This document shows, one piece after another, positions 53,237 to 62,073 of a stretch of 64,000 bases of DNA. This DNA comes from Chitinophaga qingshengii (GTDB lineage: Bacteria > Bacteroidota > Bacteroidia > Chitinophagales > Chitinophagaceae). The translations under genes and the position numbers were made by a program. Numbering within the stretch: the first letter of the stretch is position 1; each line of letters begins with the position of its first letter. The stretch spans positions 496,001 to 560,000 of the forward strand of contig NZ_JACVFC010000003.1 in assembly GCF_014529935.1 (NCBI RefSeq), written 5' to 3'. The notes beneath the pieces were generated by a model that was not told the origin of the DNA, made no database searches, and worked only from the letters and a program-made list of their open reading frames with translations.

Positions 53237-54586
53237 ATGATGGAATGTATGGACGTTAACTCCGGGCTTCGTGCCTTTCTTCGCTTTTGTCTTCGCGCAT
53301 CATGCGCATCAGCGATCATCATGACGATCTCCATGATGGTATTTGCCCAAACAACGGACTATGATCTTGCCCGTACTTTATCGGGACTTTCAGTCTCCCA
53401 AAAGAAGTTGTTATATCAATACGGCACCTTGCAGACCTATGCGGGTCAACCGGTGGCGGATAGTTTCTGGCAGCAGCATACAAAAGAATTACAGGGAATA
53501 GACCCTGCCGCTGCGGGAATATTGGCGAAAGAATTGCTGGCCAACACCGACCTGGAATATACGGTAAAAAAGCCTTCCCGCCTGCAGGCCTTACGGGGTG
53601 TATTCACTGCTTCCCGGCTGCTGATTGGCCTGGCAGCCCTTATTGCTGCCTACTCGTTGATTCATTTATTGAGCCGTTTTTGGAGCCGGATATATGCCTG
53701 GTTGTACAGAAAGCTGTACCGCGTGGTTCACCTGCTTTTTTCGCCGCGGATGCTTACCTGGGAGCTGTTGTTGCTGAGTGTGGCCGGTATTTATTTCGGG
53801 GTAGGTATAAACGAACTGCTGCTGCGGACCGTCGTGTTGCAGGTATCCGTTTTCACGTTGTGGGCCCAGCTAACGGCGGTGGCTACACGTCAGGACCGGA
53901 TCAAATACTATTATGAACAGGTAGTTGATCATCTGGAGCGGCGGGGCACTACCAAAGAAGCGATGATAGCAGTAGGGTTGCCTGCCCTGGGTGCTACGCT
54001 GGCATTGGTATGGCTGATGTTTCATGCACCGGAAAACTGGTACGCCTATGAGGTGGTGGTACCAGGTATGGTAGCCTTGTTTACGTTGCCGCCGGTGATT
54101 TACCTGCATGCCGTATTAAAACGGATCGTACTGCCTTTTCCGGTCCAGTCCCGGCGGGCCGATAAACTGCTGGCTGTATACACGGCAGCCACCTTGTTGT
54201 TGTGGATCGTGCTGGTGTTATTGCCCCCGGTACAACCGGCAGTACTGGTGGCGGTGTCGATCGTGCTGACGTTCATGTTATTACCGATGTCAATTGAAGA
54301 AGTGACCCGCTGTGAAACGCGGAACTACATCTGGCTGCAACTGGTGACGGTGAGCTGGTTATGTGCCTGCGTGCTGGCCGGGGGCCAACGCGCTATTCCC
54401 ATGCTCAACTGGACCGGCCTCGGCGGGCTGTTGTTATACGTGATTTTTAAATACTGGGAAGTGCCGGTATTACTGGGTTATTCCTGGAGAAACCGTAAGG
54501 CGCTGGGCAGCCTGGGTATGGCCATCCTGATTTGGGCGGTTGCTATGCTCGCACGATGGCAGCCACAATGGTTTATCTGGTTTTAG
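53237..54586 (+). CDS. Polytopic inner-membrane protein with periplasmic N-terminal domain, unknown
   Basis: 449 aa from ATG 53237 (ATG 53240 or 53249 also fit). A signal peptide ends near SMMVFAQ. A soluble segment follows (about 40-115: LARTLSGLSVSQKKLLYQYG), then about ten hydrophobic spans, for example LLIGLAALIAAYSLIHLL, LLLLSVAGIYFGVGINELLL, LPALGATLALVWLMF and LGMAILIWAVAMLARW. The basic linker FWSRIYAWLYRKLYRVVHLL recalls mechanosensitive-channel-like proteins, but the MscS core motif is not seen, so no family is claimed. The candidate small RNA promoter begins right at its stop codon. Confidence 0.72.
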   Translation: MMECMDVNSGLRAFLRFCLRASCASAIIMTISMMVFAQTTDYDLARTLSGLSVSQKKLLYQYGTLQTYAGQPVADSFWQQHTKELQGIDPAAAGILAKELLANTDLEYTVKKPSRLQALRGVFTASRLLIGLAALIAAYSLIHLLSRFWSRIYAWLYRKLYRVVHLLFSPRMLTWELLLLSVAGIYFGVGINELLLRTVVLQVSVFTLWAQLTAVATRQDRIKYYYEQVVDHLERRGTTKEAMIAVGLPALGATLALVWLMFHAPENWYAYEVVVPGMVALFTLPPVIYLHAVLKRIVLPFPVQSRRADKLLAVYTAATLLLWIVLVLLPPVQPAVLVAVSIVLTFMLLPMSIEEVTRCETRNYIWLQLVTVSWLCACVLAGGQRAIPMLNWTGLGGLLLYVIFKYWEVPVLLGYSWRNRKALGSLGMAILIWAVAMLARWQPQWFIWF

Positions 54587-54617
54587 TTGAAAATTTATTT
54601 TAATTGTTATATTTTTG
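54587..54617 (+). promoter_or_regulatory. Full promoter of the candidate small RNA
   Basis: TTG at 54587-54589, 20 bases, then TATTTTTG at 54610-54617, an exact TAnnTTTG match at standard spacing. Predicted initiation near 54624. No start codon follows before the terminator, so the transcript is not an mRNA for a plus-strand gene. Confidence 0.7.
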
Positions 54618-54623
54618 CGCTCC

Positions 54624-54717
54624 GAATAATCTGATTTAAGATACGCGCAGATCTGAATAACGTACTAAAAAGGCTTCTCAGGGCCTCCAAGGCGTTTGCA
54701 GGGTCTGCGTTTTTTTT
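54624..54717 (+). ncRNA. Candidate small noncoding RNA with 3' intrinsic terminator
   Basis: About 94 nucleotides lie between a well-formed promoter and a run of eight T (54710-54717). There is no ATG in this stretch. The RNA can close on itself: 54645-54654 (GCGCAGATCT) pairs with 54701-54710 (GGGTCTGCGT) in ten pairs including three or so G-U pairs, directly followed by the U run. Inside, AACG 54659-54662 can pair with CGTT 54693-54696 and AGGC 54671-54674 with GCCT 54683-54686. The 3' end is convergent with, and abuts, the stop codon of the surface-protein gene at 54716. Not recognised as 4.5S, tmRNA, 6S or a tRNA. Confidence 0.55.
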
Positions 54718-55894
54718 AATTTTTCTTTTTCTCCATTTCTGCTATCCGGCTTTCAAGTGTTTCGTTCTTTTTATTCAGCTGGATGATATATAAGGTCAGT
54801 TCCTCTACTTTCTGCAGCAGCGTCGCGTTTATATTTCCAACATCGAAACCATTTTCCTGAACTTCTTTTTCTGTTGGAACATCGGGGAGATGTTTGTGCT
54901 GTTGGATATATTTCTCCAGTTCCGGTAAGGAAGGCAGCTGATAGTTGTCATGAAATACAAAATCGGCCCAGGAAGATTGTTGTGTAACCTTTATGCGCCT
55001 TGCGCCCACAGTGCCTTCAACGGCGAGTTTATAAGTACCGGGCTTTGAGGTGCCTATACCCACATTGCCGTCTGCCCGCACAAAGAGTAGGCTTTTGATT
55101 CCGTTATTGTTGGCGCCTGTTCCCGTTGGACTAACGTTACTACAAACATTAAGCGCGTAATAATTGGAAGAAGTATCCTGAACCGCCGTCATAGTACCAG
55201 CCAGTTGTCCCCATAACAAAGCAGCCGCCCTGTCGGAATTGTTATAAGATACCGTGTGCAGTATACATTGTGGTGATGGAAGTCCGATGCCTACCTTCCC
55301 GCTGCCGTCTTGTTGTAATACCAGATTACCACCGGCAGTGGAGCCATTGGTGAAAGTTTGTATGATGCCATAGCCGGCAGCTCCGGCTGCAGTGCCGGCG
55401 ATCCTGATATTAGACTGGTTTGCATCGCCGATCTTCAGGCCGAATGTATTGGTATTGGTGGCTATGTCCAGGTTGGCAATGGGAGTGGAGGTACCTATAC
55501 CAATGGAACCATTACCCTTTACCACCAATCTTTCGGTGGGCGTACTGCCGGTTACAAAGAGAATATCCCGGCCTTGCTGGCCGGCTTGCAAAATAAGGTT
55601 ATCGTAGGCATTAAACGGATAAGCCATCGTTGGCGCACCGCTACGGTAAATAGTCGGTTGATTGGCATCAGCTCCCATAGTATAGGCTTGCGCAGCCCCC
55701 AGCAATTTTATCTTGCCACCGATGTTTAAGGCATTTTCGGTAACTCCTCCTCCGGGCGTCATGCCTATCCATACATTCCTGGTGGTGTGATTGCCATCGG
55801 TGGCTTCGGTAACAGACTGAAGAGTTGGCAGCGTCTGTGAAAAAGTACATAAACTACAGCCTACAGCCAGCATAGTAAGGGACAAAACTTTCAT
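54716..55894 (-). CDS. Tail-fibre-like surface protein with C-terminal coiled coil
   Basis: 392 aa with a signal peptide (1-19, ending CTFSQ). The body has repeated GIGT-type beta motifs (GNGSIGIGTSTPIANLDI, GSGKVGIGLPSPQCILH, GNVGIGTSKPGTYKLAVEG), as in phage tail fibre and autotransporter-like head proteins. The C-terminus HKHLPDVPTEKEVQENGFDV followed by a heptad coiled coil (LLQKVEELTLYIIQLNKKNE) is typical of exported Bacteroidota proteins often annotated as cell-wall anchors or tail fibres; it lacks the autocleaving peptidase residues. Probably trimeric. Its 3' end abuts the small RNA terminator. Confidence 0.8.
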   Translation of the reverse strand: MKVLSLTMLAVGCSLCTFSQTLPTLQSVTEATDGNHTTRNVWIGMTPGGGVTENALNIGGKIKLLGAAQAYTMGADANQPTIYRSGAPTMAYPFNAYDNLILQAGQQGRDILFVTGSTPTERLVVKGNGSIGIGTSTPIANLDIATNTNTFGLKIGDANQSNIRIAGTAAGAAGYGIIQTFTNGSTAGGNLVLQQDGSGKVGIGLPSPQCILHTVSYNNSDRAAALLWGQLAGTMTAVQDTSSNYYALNVCSNVSPTGTGANNNGIKSLLFVRADGNVGIGTSKPGTYKLAVEGTVGARRIKVTQQSSWADFVFHDNYQLPSLPELEKYIQQHKHLPDVPTEKEVQENGFDVGNINATLLQKVEELTLYIIQLNKKNETLESRIAEMEKKKN

Positions 55895-56127
55895 AATAGG
55901 TTATTTTTCAGGAGGAAATATAGCATTTTATTTTTACCCTTGGCAATAGACTTCCTTTCATTTGCCGTCATTCCGGCTAAATGAATGCGATATAATGTAT
56001 ACCCAATATTATCATCTTCGCACAGGTCCAGGGGATAAATAGCTGTGCTCCGGTCTCCAATGGTATCAAAATCCCACTGGTCTCCCCTCTTAGCCCAGGG
56101 TTTTAACCCCTGGTTACCGGTAGTCAT
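55891..56127 (-). CDS. Doubtful 78-codon ORF containing a REP-like palindrome
   Basis: The ORF overlaps the start of the surface-protein gene by ATGA. Its first 25 codons read through the palindrome at 56095-56113 (NQGLKPWAKRGDQWDF), wording often produced by translated intergenic repeats, and the remainder (LDLCEDDNIGYTLYRIHLAG) has no recognised family. It occupies most of the roughly 300-base divergent gap between 55894 and 56198. The ATGA overlap is the only positive sign; if translated, a shorter start at the internal Met codons is possible. I consider it more likely noncoding. Confidence 0.25.
   Translation of the reverse strand: MTTGNQGLKPWAKRGDQWDFDTIGDRSTAIYPLDLCEDDNIGYTLYRIHLAGMTANERKSIAKGKNKMLYFLLKNNLL
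56095..56113. repeat. REP-like imperfect palindrome
   Basis: CCAGGGTT (56095-56102) and AACCCCTGG (56105-56113) form a hairpin with one bulged C and a two-base loop. The AGCCCAGGGTT-type sequence resembles dispersed intergenic repeats seen in many bacterial genomes. Only one copy is in the window, so repeat status is inferred from the sequence style. Confidence 0.4.
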
Positions 56128-56197
56128 TTTTTTCTCCGCTTTTCAAAAAACCTTTTTATTTTTCATAACCGTAAAAAATACGCTTAATATTCCCGTT

Positions 56198-58201
56198 ATG
56201 AAGAAGATTCTGGTCTTTTTATTGGCAGGTATCAGTGGATACCCGCTCCATGCCCAGCAGAAGGCGCCCGCTTATCCGCTGATTACCCATGATCCTTATT
56301 TCAGCGTCTGGTCAGCCAGCGATACGCTGAACCAGTCGGCTACCGTTCATTGGACGGGCGCGCAACAGGCTTTATCCGGTTTGGTGAAAGTGGATGGTGT
56401 GACCTACCGGGTGTTAGGCGTGCCTGCCGGCGGGGCAGAGACCGGCATCGTGCCGGCGCAGCAAACCGATCTGGCTATTCACGCTACGCAAACGGCCTAT
56501 CAGTTCCGTTGTGGCCAGGTGGCGCTTACCCTGACTTTCACCTCGCCTTTGCTGCCCAGGGACCTGCTATTATTGTCCAGGCCGGTGTCTTATGTTTCCT
56601 ATTGTGTGCATGCTACCGACAACCGTCAGCATGCGGTGGAAGTGTATTTCGGCGCTTCCACAAATCTGGCAGTGAACGGACCCTCCCAACCGGTTACCAC
56701 AAAGCAGTTTACCAGCGGACAACTATCCCTGCTGAAAGCCGGAACGGTGCTGCAGCCGGTGCTGCAAAAAAAAGGCGACGACCTGCGTATCGATTGGGGT
56801 TATATGTATGTGGGGGTGCCGTTGGCGGCTCATCCTACCCAGTACATCAGTGCTCCGGCGGATGCGGAGCTGCGTTTTGCCCGTAAAAAGACCGGGGCGG
56901 CCAAAGGGGACCGGGAGCAGATGCTCAGTACCAGCATATCGTTGGGAATGGTAGGTAGCCAGCCGAAAGAACAGGTGTTTCTGCTGGGATACGACGACCT
57001 GTATGCTATCCAATACTTCCATACCAACCTCAAGGCCTGGTGGAAGGGTACACCCGGCGCTACAATAGAAGGTGTTCTCAATACCGCCTGGAAGGATTAC
57101 AACGTCATCAAACAACAATGCGATACGTTTGATCAGGCACTGCACCAGGATGCTGTGGCAGCTGGTGGAGAGCAGTATGCGGCACTATGTGAACTGGCGT
57201 ACCGGCAAAGCGTGGCTGCTCATAAACTGGTAAGAGGCCCTCAAGGTGAACTGCTGTTCCTCTCCAAAGAAAACTATAGTAACGGTTGTATCAATACAGT
57301 GGATTTAACTTATCCTTCGGCTCCTCTTTTCCTCCTTTATAACCCTGATTTGCTCAAAGGTATGATGACCGGTATTTTCCAGTATTCAGAAAGTGGCCGT
57401 CATAATAAGCCTTTTGCAGCGCATGACCTGGGTACTTACCCGTTGGCTAACGGGCAGGTATATGGGGAAGATATGCCTGTGGAAGAATCCGGTAATATGC
57501 TGATTTTGGCTGGCGCGCTGGCGGTGACGGAAGGTAATGCCAATTACGCCAAAGCACATTGGAAAACACTTACCACCTGGGCGGAGTATCTGCTGCGGTC
57601 TGGTTTTGATCCGGAGAATCAATTATGTACGGATGATTTTGCCGGTCACCTGGCACGCAATGCCAACCTTTCGCTGAAAGCGATCATGGGGATTAAGTCA
57701 TACGCCTTGCTCGCCGGTATGCTCGGAGAAACGGAAACGGCTACACGCTACAACGATCAGGCCCGTGATATGGCGGCCAGATGGCAGGTGCTGGCCGCTG
57801 ACGGTGACCACTATACGCTGGCGTTTGGTAAGCCTGGTACCTGGAGTCAGAAGTATAATATGGTTTGGGATAAAGTGCTTGATTTTCATCTCTTTCCGGA
57901 GGATGTTTATAGAAAAGAAACAAACTATTATCTCAGTAAACAGGAGATTTTCGGACTGCCGCTGGATAGCCGGAAGAGTTACACTAAATCGGACTGGATT
58001 ATGTGGACGGCCGTATTGGCAGACGATGTATCGCCTTTCATAAAACCGTTGTACCGGTATATAACTGAAACGCCTACACGTGTTCCGCTGAGTGACTGGC
58101 ATGAAACCCTCGATGGGAAGAAAGTGGGCTTTCAGGCGAGAAGTGTGGTGGGTGGGTATTTTATGAAGATGCTGGATGTTAAGTTACACCAGCGTAAATA
58201 A
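56198..58201 (+). CDS. Glutaminase A-like secreted enzyme (DUF4964/DUF5127/DUF4965/DUF1793)
   Basis: 667 aa from ATG at 56198; the longer reading from 56045 crosses the intergenic palindrome. Signal peptide 1-20 (GYPLHAQ). Domain order: DUF4964-like start (PAYPLITHDPYFSVWSASDTLNQ), DUF5127 beta-sandwich (about 60-270), then DUF4965/DUF1793 helical barrel with LAYRQSVAAHKLVRGPQGELLFLSKEN, DMPVEESGNMLILAGALA and YNMVWDKVLDFHLFPEDVY. Fungal GtaA in this group releases glutamate from glutamine, but bacterial members next to glycan genes may act on other substrates; (alpha/alpha)6 barrels are also glycosidase folds. Ends at a strong terminator. Confidence 0.87.
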   Translation: MKKILVFLLAGISGYPLHAQQKAPAYPLITHDPYFSVWSASDTLNQSATVHWTGAQQALSGLVKVDGVTYRVLGVPAGGAETGIVPAQQTDLAIHATQTAYQFRCGQVALTLTFTSPLLPRDLLLLSRPVSYVSYCVHATDNRQHAVEVYFGASTNLAVNGPSQPVTTKQFTSGQLSLLKAGTVLQPVLQKKGDDLRIDWGYMYVGVPLAAHPTQYISAPADAELRFARKKTGAAKGDREQMLSTSISLGMVGSQPKEQVFLLGYDDLYAIQYFHTNLKAWWKGTPGATIEGVLNTAWKDYNVIKQQCDTFDQALHQDAVAAGGEQYAALCELAYRQSVAAHKLVRGPQGELLFLSKENYSNGCINTVDLTYPSAPLFLLYNPDLLKGMMTGIFQYSESGRHNKPFAAHDLGTYPLANGQVYGEDMPVEESGNMLILAGALAVTEGNANYAKAHWKTLTTWAEYLLRSGFDPENQLCTDDFAGHLARNANLSLKAIMGIKSYALLAGMLGETETATRYNDQARDMAARWQVLAADGDHYTLAFGKPGTWSQKYNMVWDKVLDFHLFPEDVYRKETNYYLSKQEIFGLPLDSRKSYTKSDWIMWTAVLADDVSPFIKPLYRYITETPTRVPLSDWHETLDGKKVGFQARSVVGGYFMKMLDVKLHQRK

Positions 58202-58220
58202 TGTTGTAGTAAGACATAAA

Positions 58221-58250
58221 AACGGCCCGGATATTCCGGGCCGTTTTTTT
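58221..58250. terminator. Strong bidirectional intrinsic terminator
   Basis: AACGGCCCGG (58221-58230) pairs perfectly with CCGGGCCGTT (58236-58245) around a five-base loop, with T residues to 58250 on the plus strand and TTTTTA on the minus strand. Confidence 0.92.
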
Positions 58251-58263
58251 ATGAACACTGGTC

Positions 58264-58428
58264 CTATTTTCCTTTACGGTGTTCACCATGTTTTTTAGAA
58301 GTTTCGATGGGTTGTTCCCGGTTCTGCATGTTCTGTTCGGACGGCGGGTTGTTCAACCGCTCGTCCTGCTCGTGGTGAGAACGGCTCCGGTTCATCTTTG
58401 CCGTTCTGCTGTGACGATTGCGTTTCAT
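58264..58428 (-). CDS. Small basic hydrophilic protein (54 aa)
   Basis: From ATG at 58428 the product begins MKRNRHSRTAKMNRSRSHHE and continues QDERLNNPPSEQNMQNREQP to a Lys/Arg-rich end. It is strongly charged, with no hydrophobic core, so it is likely disordered and could bind nucleic acid. The upstream reading to 58464 adds hydrophobic residues from the AT-rich leader. It stands between the strong bidirectional terminator and the symporter gene (on the same strand, 119 bases downstream of that gene's stop). Family not recognised; the clean start and terminator favour a real gene. Confidence 0.55.
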   Translation of the reverse strand: MKRNRHSRTAKMNRSRSHHEQDERLNNPPSEQNMQNREQPIETSKKHGEHRKGK

Positions 58429-58547
58429 AAAAAACGAATTTTTATAAAATACCGGGAAAAACATGCCGAAATGAAACCAGCTGAAAATGAATTATTTACA
58501 AAGAATGATGCCAATTCAACTGATGCGATAATTGCACAGTATACTTT

Positions 58548-61133
58548 CTACAGTTCCCGTTTCAGGTTGCTGCCGGTCAGTGATGCGAAGTATCCGGTTA
58601 CCACACAAATCACCACGGCGACTGCCGGGTACAGGAAAAAATTGATGCTGGAATACCGCTGTACAAAATACAGGCTTACCGCACTGATCGTAAAGCCAAT
58701 GATAATACCCCGGGCATTTACCTTCGGGAAGAAAATACCGGCCAGGAACATACCAGCCAGGCATCCGCCAAACAGGCCGATGATTTTCAGGTACTGGTCC
58801 CAGATAGAGGTATTATGCAATGATACGAGGTATAATGCAATGCCACAGCCCAGTACTCCCAGTAGAACGGTGATCCGCCGGGCAAATACAAACCGCTGGC
58901 GGTCGTCGGCCGTCGGCCTGAATAACGGATAAAAATCCGTGGTCACTACAGTAGCAATCGCATTCATGCTGGAACTGATGGTAGACATGGTAGCGGCAAA
59001 AAGACCCGCAATCACCAGCCCGGCAAGACCGGACGGTAGTTGTTGGGAGATATACCAGGGAAATACATCATCGGTATTGCCATGCGGATTTAACTCCGCC
59101 GGATGATGCCGGAAGTACACCCATAACGCTGTTCCCACCAGGAAAAAAATCAGCGACGCCGGTATTACCAACAACGCATTGGTATAAATGGATTGCCGTG
59201 CTTCTTTTTCGGTGGAAGTAGTGAGATAACGTTGTACCACCACCTGGTCCGACGAATATGTCACCAGCTGCGTCAGGAAACCGCCTACGAAGATCACCCA
59301 CAACACAGGCTGCGTGATGTCCCATTGCAGCATCGCCAGCCGGAACTTGCCATTGGCAGCGGCTTCGGTAAATACTTGCCCGAAACCACCGTCCAGCGAG
59401 CGGGAAATAAATACCAGGCTTAACAACGCGCCGCCCAGTAATACGCCCACCTGCATCACTTCTGTCCAGATAACGGCCTCTATACCGCCGGAGGCGCTAT
59501 ACGCCGTGGTGATGGCGCTGGTAGCCACTATACAAATAATAATGTTCACACCGGTGACAGCGCTCAGCACCAGCGCCGGTAAATAAATAACGATGCCCAG
59601 GCGGCTGATCTGAAACACGAGGAAGGTGAGGCTGCCCAACAACTTTACACCCGGACTGAAACGGATGGCCAGGTATTCGTATACGCTGGTCAGTTTCAGT
59701 TTACGGAAATAAGGCAGGTAAAAATATACGATGAGCGGGGCCACTACTACAATCATCATGTTGTTGAGAAAATAGACCCAGTCAGTGGCATAGGCTTTCG
59801 CTGGTATGGCGATAAACGTGAGTGCGCTGAGTTTGGAACCGAAGATACTCAAACCGGCGGCCCACCAGGGTATTTTACCACCGCCCAGGAAAAAGTCGCT
59901 GGTAGTGCTTTGCATGTTACGTGTCACCGCCACACTGATGCCAATTACCAGCAGGAAGTACAATCCAACCACCAGCCAGTCGGTAAGCCGGAAGGCGCTG
60001 CCTGGTTGTGTAGGCGTGGCCGTTAGTACTCTCGGTGTCCGGGTGGCGGGCCTCACTTCTCCGCCGGGAATAACCAGTTTACCCTGCCATACCACGGTAG
60101 GAGTGGTAACCGGCGCCCACGTACTACCGTTAGGGTTAGTAACGCTGTCAGCCGCTTTTTGTACCGGCATCTGTCCGGTTACAGCCCAGCTATCGGTAAT
60201 GGTATTGTAGCCCAGTACCTGGTTGGAAAACCCGGGATGTTGTTCTTTTAACTGGCCGGCCTGATCGAAATACCGGCCATCATCGCCGCCGAAGATCTGG
60301 AGCTGTGATTGTCCTGTAGCGAAAGCCGGCGTGGGGGCGGCCGCCACGGAATGCGGCAGGGACGCTATGCTATGCCAGCCTTTGCCAGGTTCGTAACGCC
60401 AGGCATCTGTCAGAAAACGGCGATGGATAGTGGCATCGCCGGGTAACGTATATGTATGTACGCCGCTGAACAGGTAAAACTGGTGCTGCTGTATACCGGC
60501 TACAGCCAGCATACGCGCTGGTCCGGGAAACGGAGGCAGCGTTTGCCAGCGCCGGCTGGCGGCGGGCTGGGAGAGGTCTATGGACCAGCCGTACTTATCT
60601 GCCGTGGTGTCTGCCGGCGCTGCGGTACCACCGGCGATATACAGCACATCTCCATCTATGGCGCCGCAGGCGTTGGCATTGGCAACGGGCAGGTCCGGCA
60701 ATGATTCCGTTTGTACCTGACCGTTAGTATAGCGCAATAAAAATGCTTTCGTGGTATGACCATCCTTGTTGCTGCCACCCACACATACGAGGGCATCGCG
60801 CCAGGTGGCGGATACGCCGTAACCCAATGCCATCGGTAATTTGCCCGCCTGTTTCCACTGCCCGTCTGCTTTCTCCAGTACCCATACCTGGTCGTGCCAT
60901 TGTTTAACACCACCATTCCAGGGAGCGCCGCCGTCAGGGAAATTAGCCCCCCCGGCTACCAATAAAGCATTGTTGGATACGCCGGCGAAGGCGCCGGCAA
61001 AACCCCAGGCATCCGGCAGGACAGGGAGCTGCTGCCAGGAAAAATAATCCGATGGCCGCTCCTGGCCCTGACTGACAGTTGAACGGAGAGACATACCCAA
61101 TAACAGTAATAAAGGAAGAATCAGTTTTTTCAT
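58548..61133 (-). CDS. Kelch mutarotase fused to sodium:solute symporter (sialic acid uptake)
   Basis: 861 aa from ATG at 61133. Signal peptide 1-24, then a Kelch propeller (about 28-365) with repeats such as AGAFAGVSNNALLVAGGANFP, ALVCVGGSNKDGHTTKAFL and HQFYLFSGVHTYTLPG, in the style of the cyclically permuted YjhT/NanM sialic-acid mutarotase family. Residues 381-861 are a complete SSS transporter (about 13 spans): DFFLGGGKIPWWAAGLSIFGSKLSALTF, TAYSASGGIEAVIWTEVMQ and AATMSTISSSMNAIATVVTTD, the Na-site region. The order implies a periplasmic propeller tethered to the pump. Last gene of the operon, 19 bases after the esterase. Confidence 0.9.
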   Translation of the reverse strand: MKKLILPLLLLLGMSLRSTVSQGQERPSDYFSWQQLPVLPDAWGFAGAFAGVSNNALLVAGGANFPDGGAPWNGGVKQWHDQVWVLEKADGQWKQAGKLPMALGYGVSATWRDALVCVGGSNKDGHTTKAFLLRYTNGQVQTESLPDLPVANANACGAIDGDVLYIAGGTAAPADTTADKYGWSIDLSQPAASRRWQTLPPFPGPARMLAVAGIQQHQFYLFSGVHTYTLPGDATIHRRFLTDAWRYEPGKGWHSIASLPHSVAAAPTPAFATGQSQLQIFGGDDGRYFDQAGQLKEQHPGFSNQVLGYNTITDSWAVTGQMPVQKAADSVTNPNGSTWAPVTTPTVVWQGKLVIPGGEVRPATRTPRVLTATPTQPGSAFRLTDWLVVGLYFLLVIGISVAVTRNMQSTTSDFFLGGGKIPWWAAGLSIFGSKLSALTFIAIPAKAYATDWVYFLNNMMIVVVAPLIVYFYLPYFRKLKLTSVYEYLAIRFSPGVKLLGSLTFLVFQISRLGIVIYLPALVLSAVTGVNIIICIVATSAITTAYSASGGIEAVIWTEVMQVGVLLGGALLSLVFISRSLDGGFGQVFTEAAANGKFRLAMLQWDITQPVLWVIFVGGFLTQLVTYSSDQVVVQRYLTTSTEKEARQSIYTNALLVIPASLIFFLVGTALWVYFRHHPAELNPHGNTDDVFPWYISQQLPSGLAGLVIAGLFAATMSTISSSMNAIATVVTTDFYPLFRPTADDRQRFVFARRITVLLGVLGCGIALYLVSLHNTSIWDQYLKIIGLFGGCLAGMFLAGIFFPKVNARGIIIGFTISAVSLYFVQRYSSINFFLYPAVAVVICVVTGYFASLTGSNLKREL

Positions 61134-61152
61134 CACATGTGTTTTACGCCGG

Positions 61153-62061
61153 TCATTGTATCCAGCCGTTGGCCTGCATCCAGTGCAGACATCGTTCGAA
61201 CCAATCGTCCTGCGTGGTTTTGTTATATAGGTCGAAGCCATGCCCGCCGTTTTGATAGAGGTGCATTTCGGCCTTTACGCCGGCATTGGTGAGCGCGTTA
61301 TAGAACAGCAGGCTGTTTTGTACAGGCACCACTTTATCATCCTGCGCATGCAGCAGAAAAGCAGGCGGCGTATTGGACGTTACCTGCATTTCATTGCTAT
61401 ACAGTTTTACCAGTGCGCTGTCGGGGTGTTCGCCCAGCAGCGCCTTTTTAGAACCGGCATGCATATACGAAGTAAAGCTGATTACGGGATACACCAGTAT
61501 CATAAAGTCCGGCCGCAGATTAAGCTGAGCGGGATTAGGAATGACAGGGTGTTCAAAATGAGTACCTACCGTAGAAGCCAGGTGCCCGCCGGCGGAGAAG
61601 CCGATGATCCCGGTTTTACCAGGCTGTATGCCCCATTCGGCAGCGTGTTGCCGTACCAGTTGTAAAGCCCGTTGAGCGTCCTGTAGCGGGCCTTTGGACT
61701 TATCAGGCATAATCCGGTCGTCCGGCAGACGGTATTTGACTACGAAAGCGGAGATACCGGACTGCTGAAAACGCCGGGCCACCCGGTAGCCTTCGCGGCC
61801 TATTACTACGCTGCCGTAGCCACCACCGGGATAAATCACCACTGCCGTACCGTTGGCTTTTCCGGCGGGCGCCGGAAAGGGGATGAGCTCCGGCTGTGTA
61901 ACCATCCGCGCCCGGTTGCTGTCCAGGTCTTCCTGGTAGCCCGCGGGTGCAGGTTTGGCATTGGGAACTCCTTCCGGATACAGGGGAATAGGCTTGCCCT
62001 GCTGAGCTTGGGCCATATACGCGGTGGTGGTCAGCATGCTGATCAAAACGAATTTTTTCAT
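61153..62061 (-). CDS. Secreted alpha/beta-hydrolase esterase in the sialic acid operon
   Basis: 302 aa with a signal peptide (1-20, ending MAQAQ). BD-FAE/acetyl-esterase-type fold: oxyanion motif VVIYPGGGYGSVV (about 75-87), nucleophile Ser156 in IIGFSAGGHLAS, acid in HAQDDKVVP and His in YQNGGHGFD. Such enzymes deacetylate sugars. Between nanA (12 bases upstream) and the Kelch-SSS transporter, a sialate O-acetylesterase role is plausible, replacing the usual SGNH-type NanS; this is context-based inference. Xylan or other glycan acetyl esters remain possible substrates. Confidence 0.87.
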   Translation of the reverse strand: MKKFVLISMLTTTAYMAQAQQGKPIPLYPEGVPNAKPAPAGYQEDLDSNRARMVTQPELIPFPAPAGKANGTAVVIYPGGGYGSVVIGREGYRVARRFQQSGISAFVVKYRLPDDRIMPDKSKGPLQDAQRALQLVRQHAAEWGIQPGKTGIIGFSAGGHLASTVGTHFEHPVIPNPAQLNLRPDFMILVYPVISFTSYMHAGSKKALLGEHPDSALVKLYSNEMQVTSNTPPAFLLHAQDDKVVPVQNSLLFYNALTNAGVKAEMHLYQNGGHGFDLYNKTTQDDWFERCLHWMQANGWIQ

Positions 62062-62073
62062 AAACGTGGATTT

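Noticed and set aside
58279..58932. 217-codon plus-strand open frame over the small basic gene and the symporter 3' end
   Set aside because: It runs antisense through a clearly conserved SSS transporter and has no features of its own.
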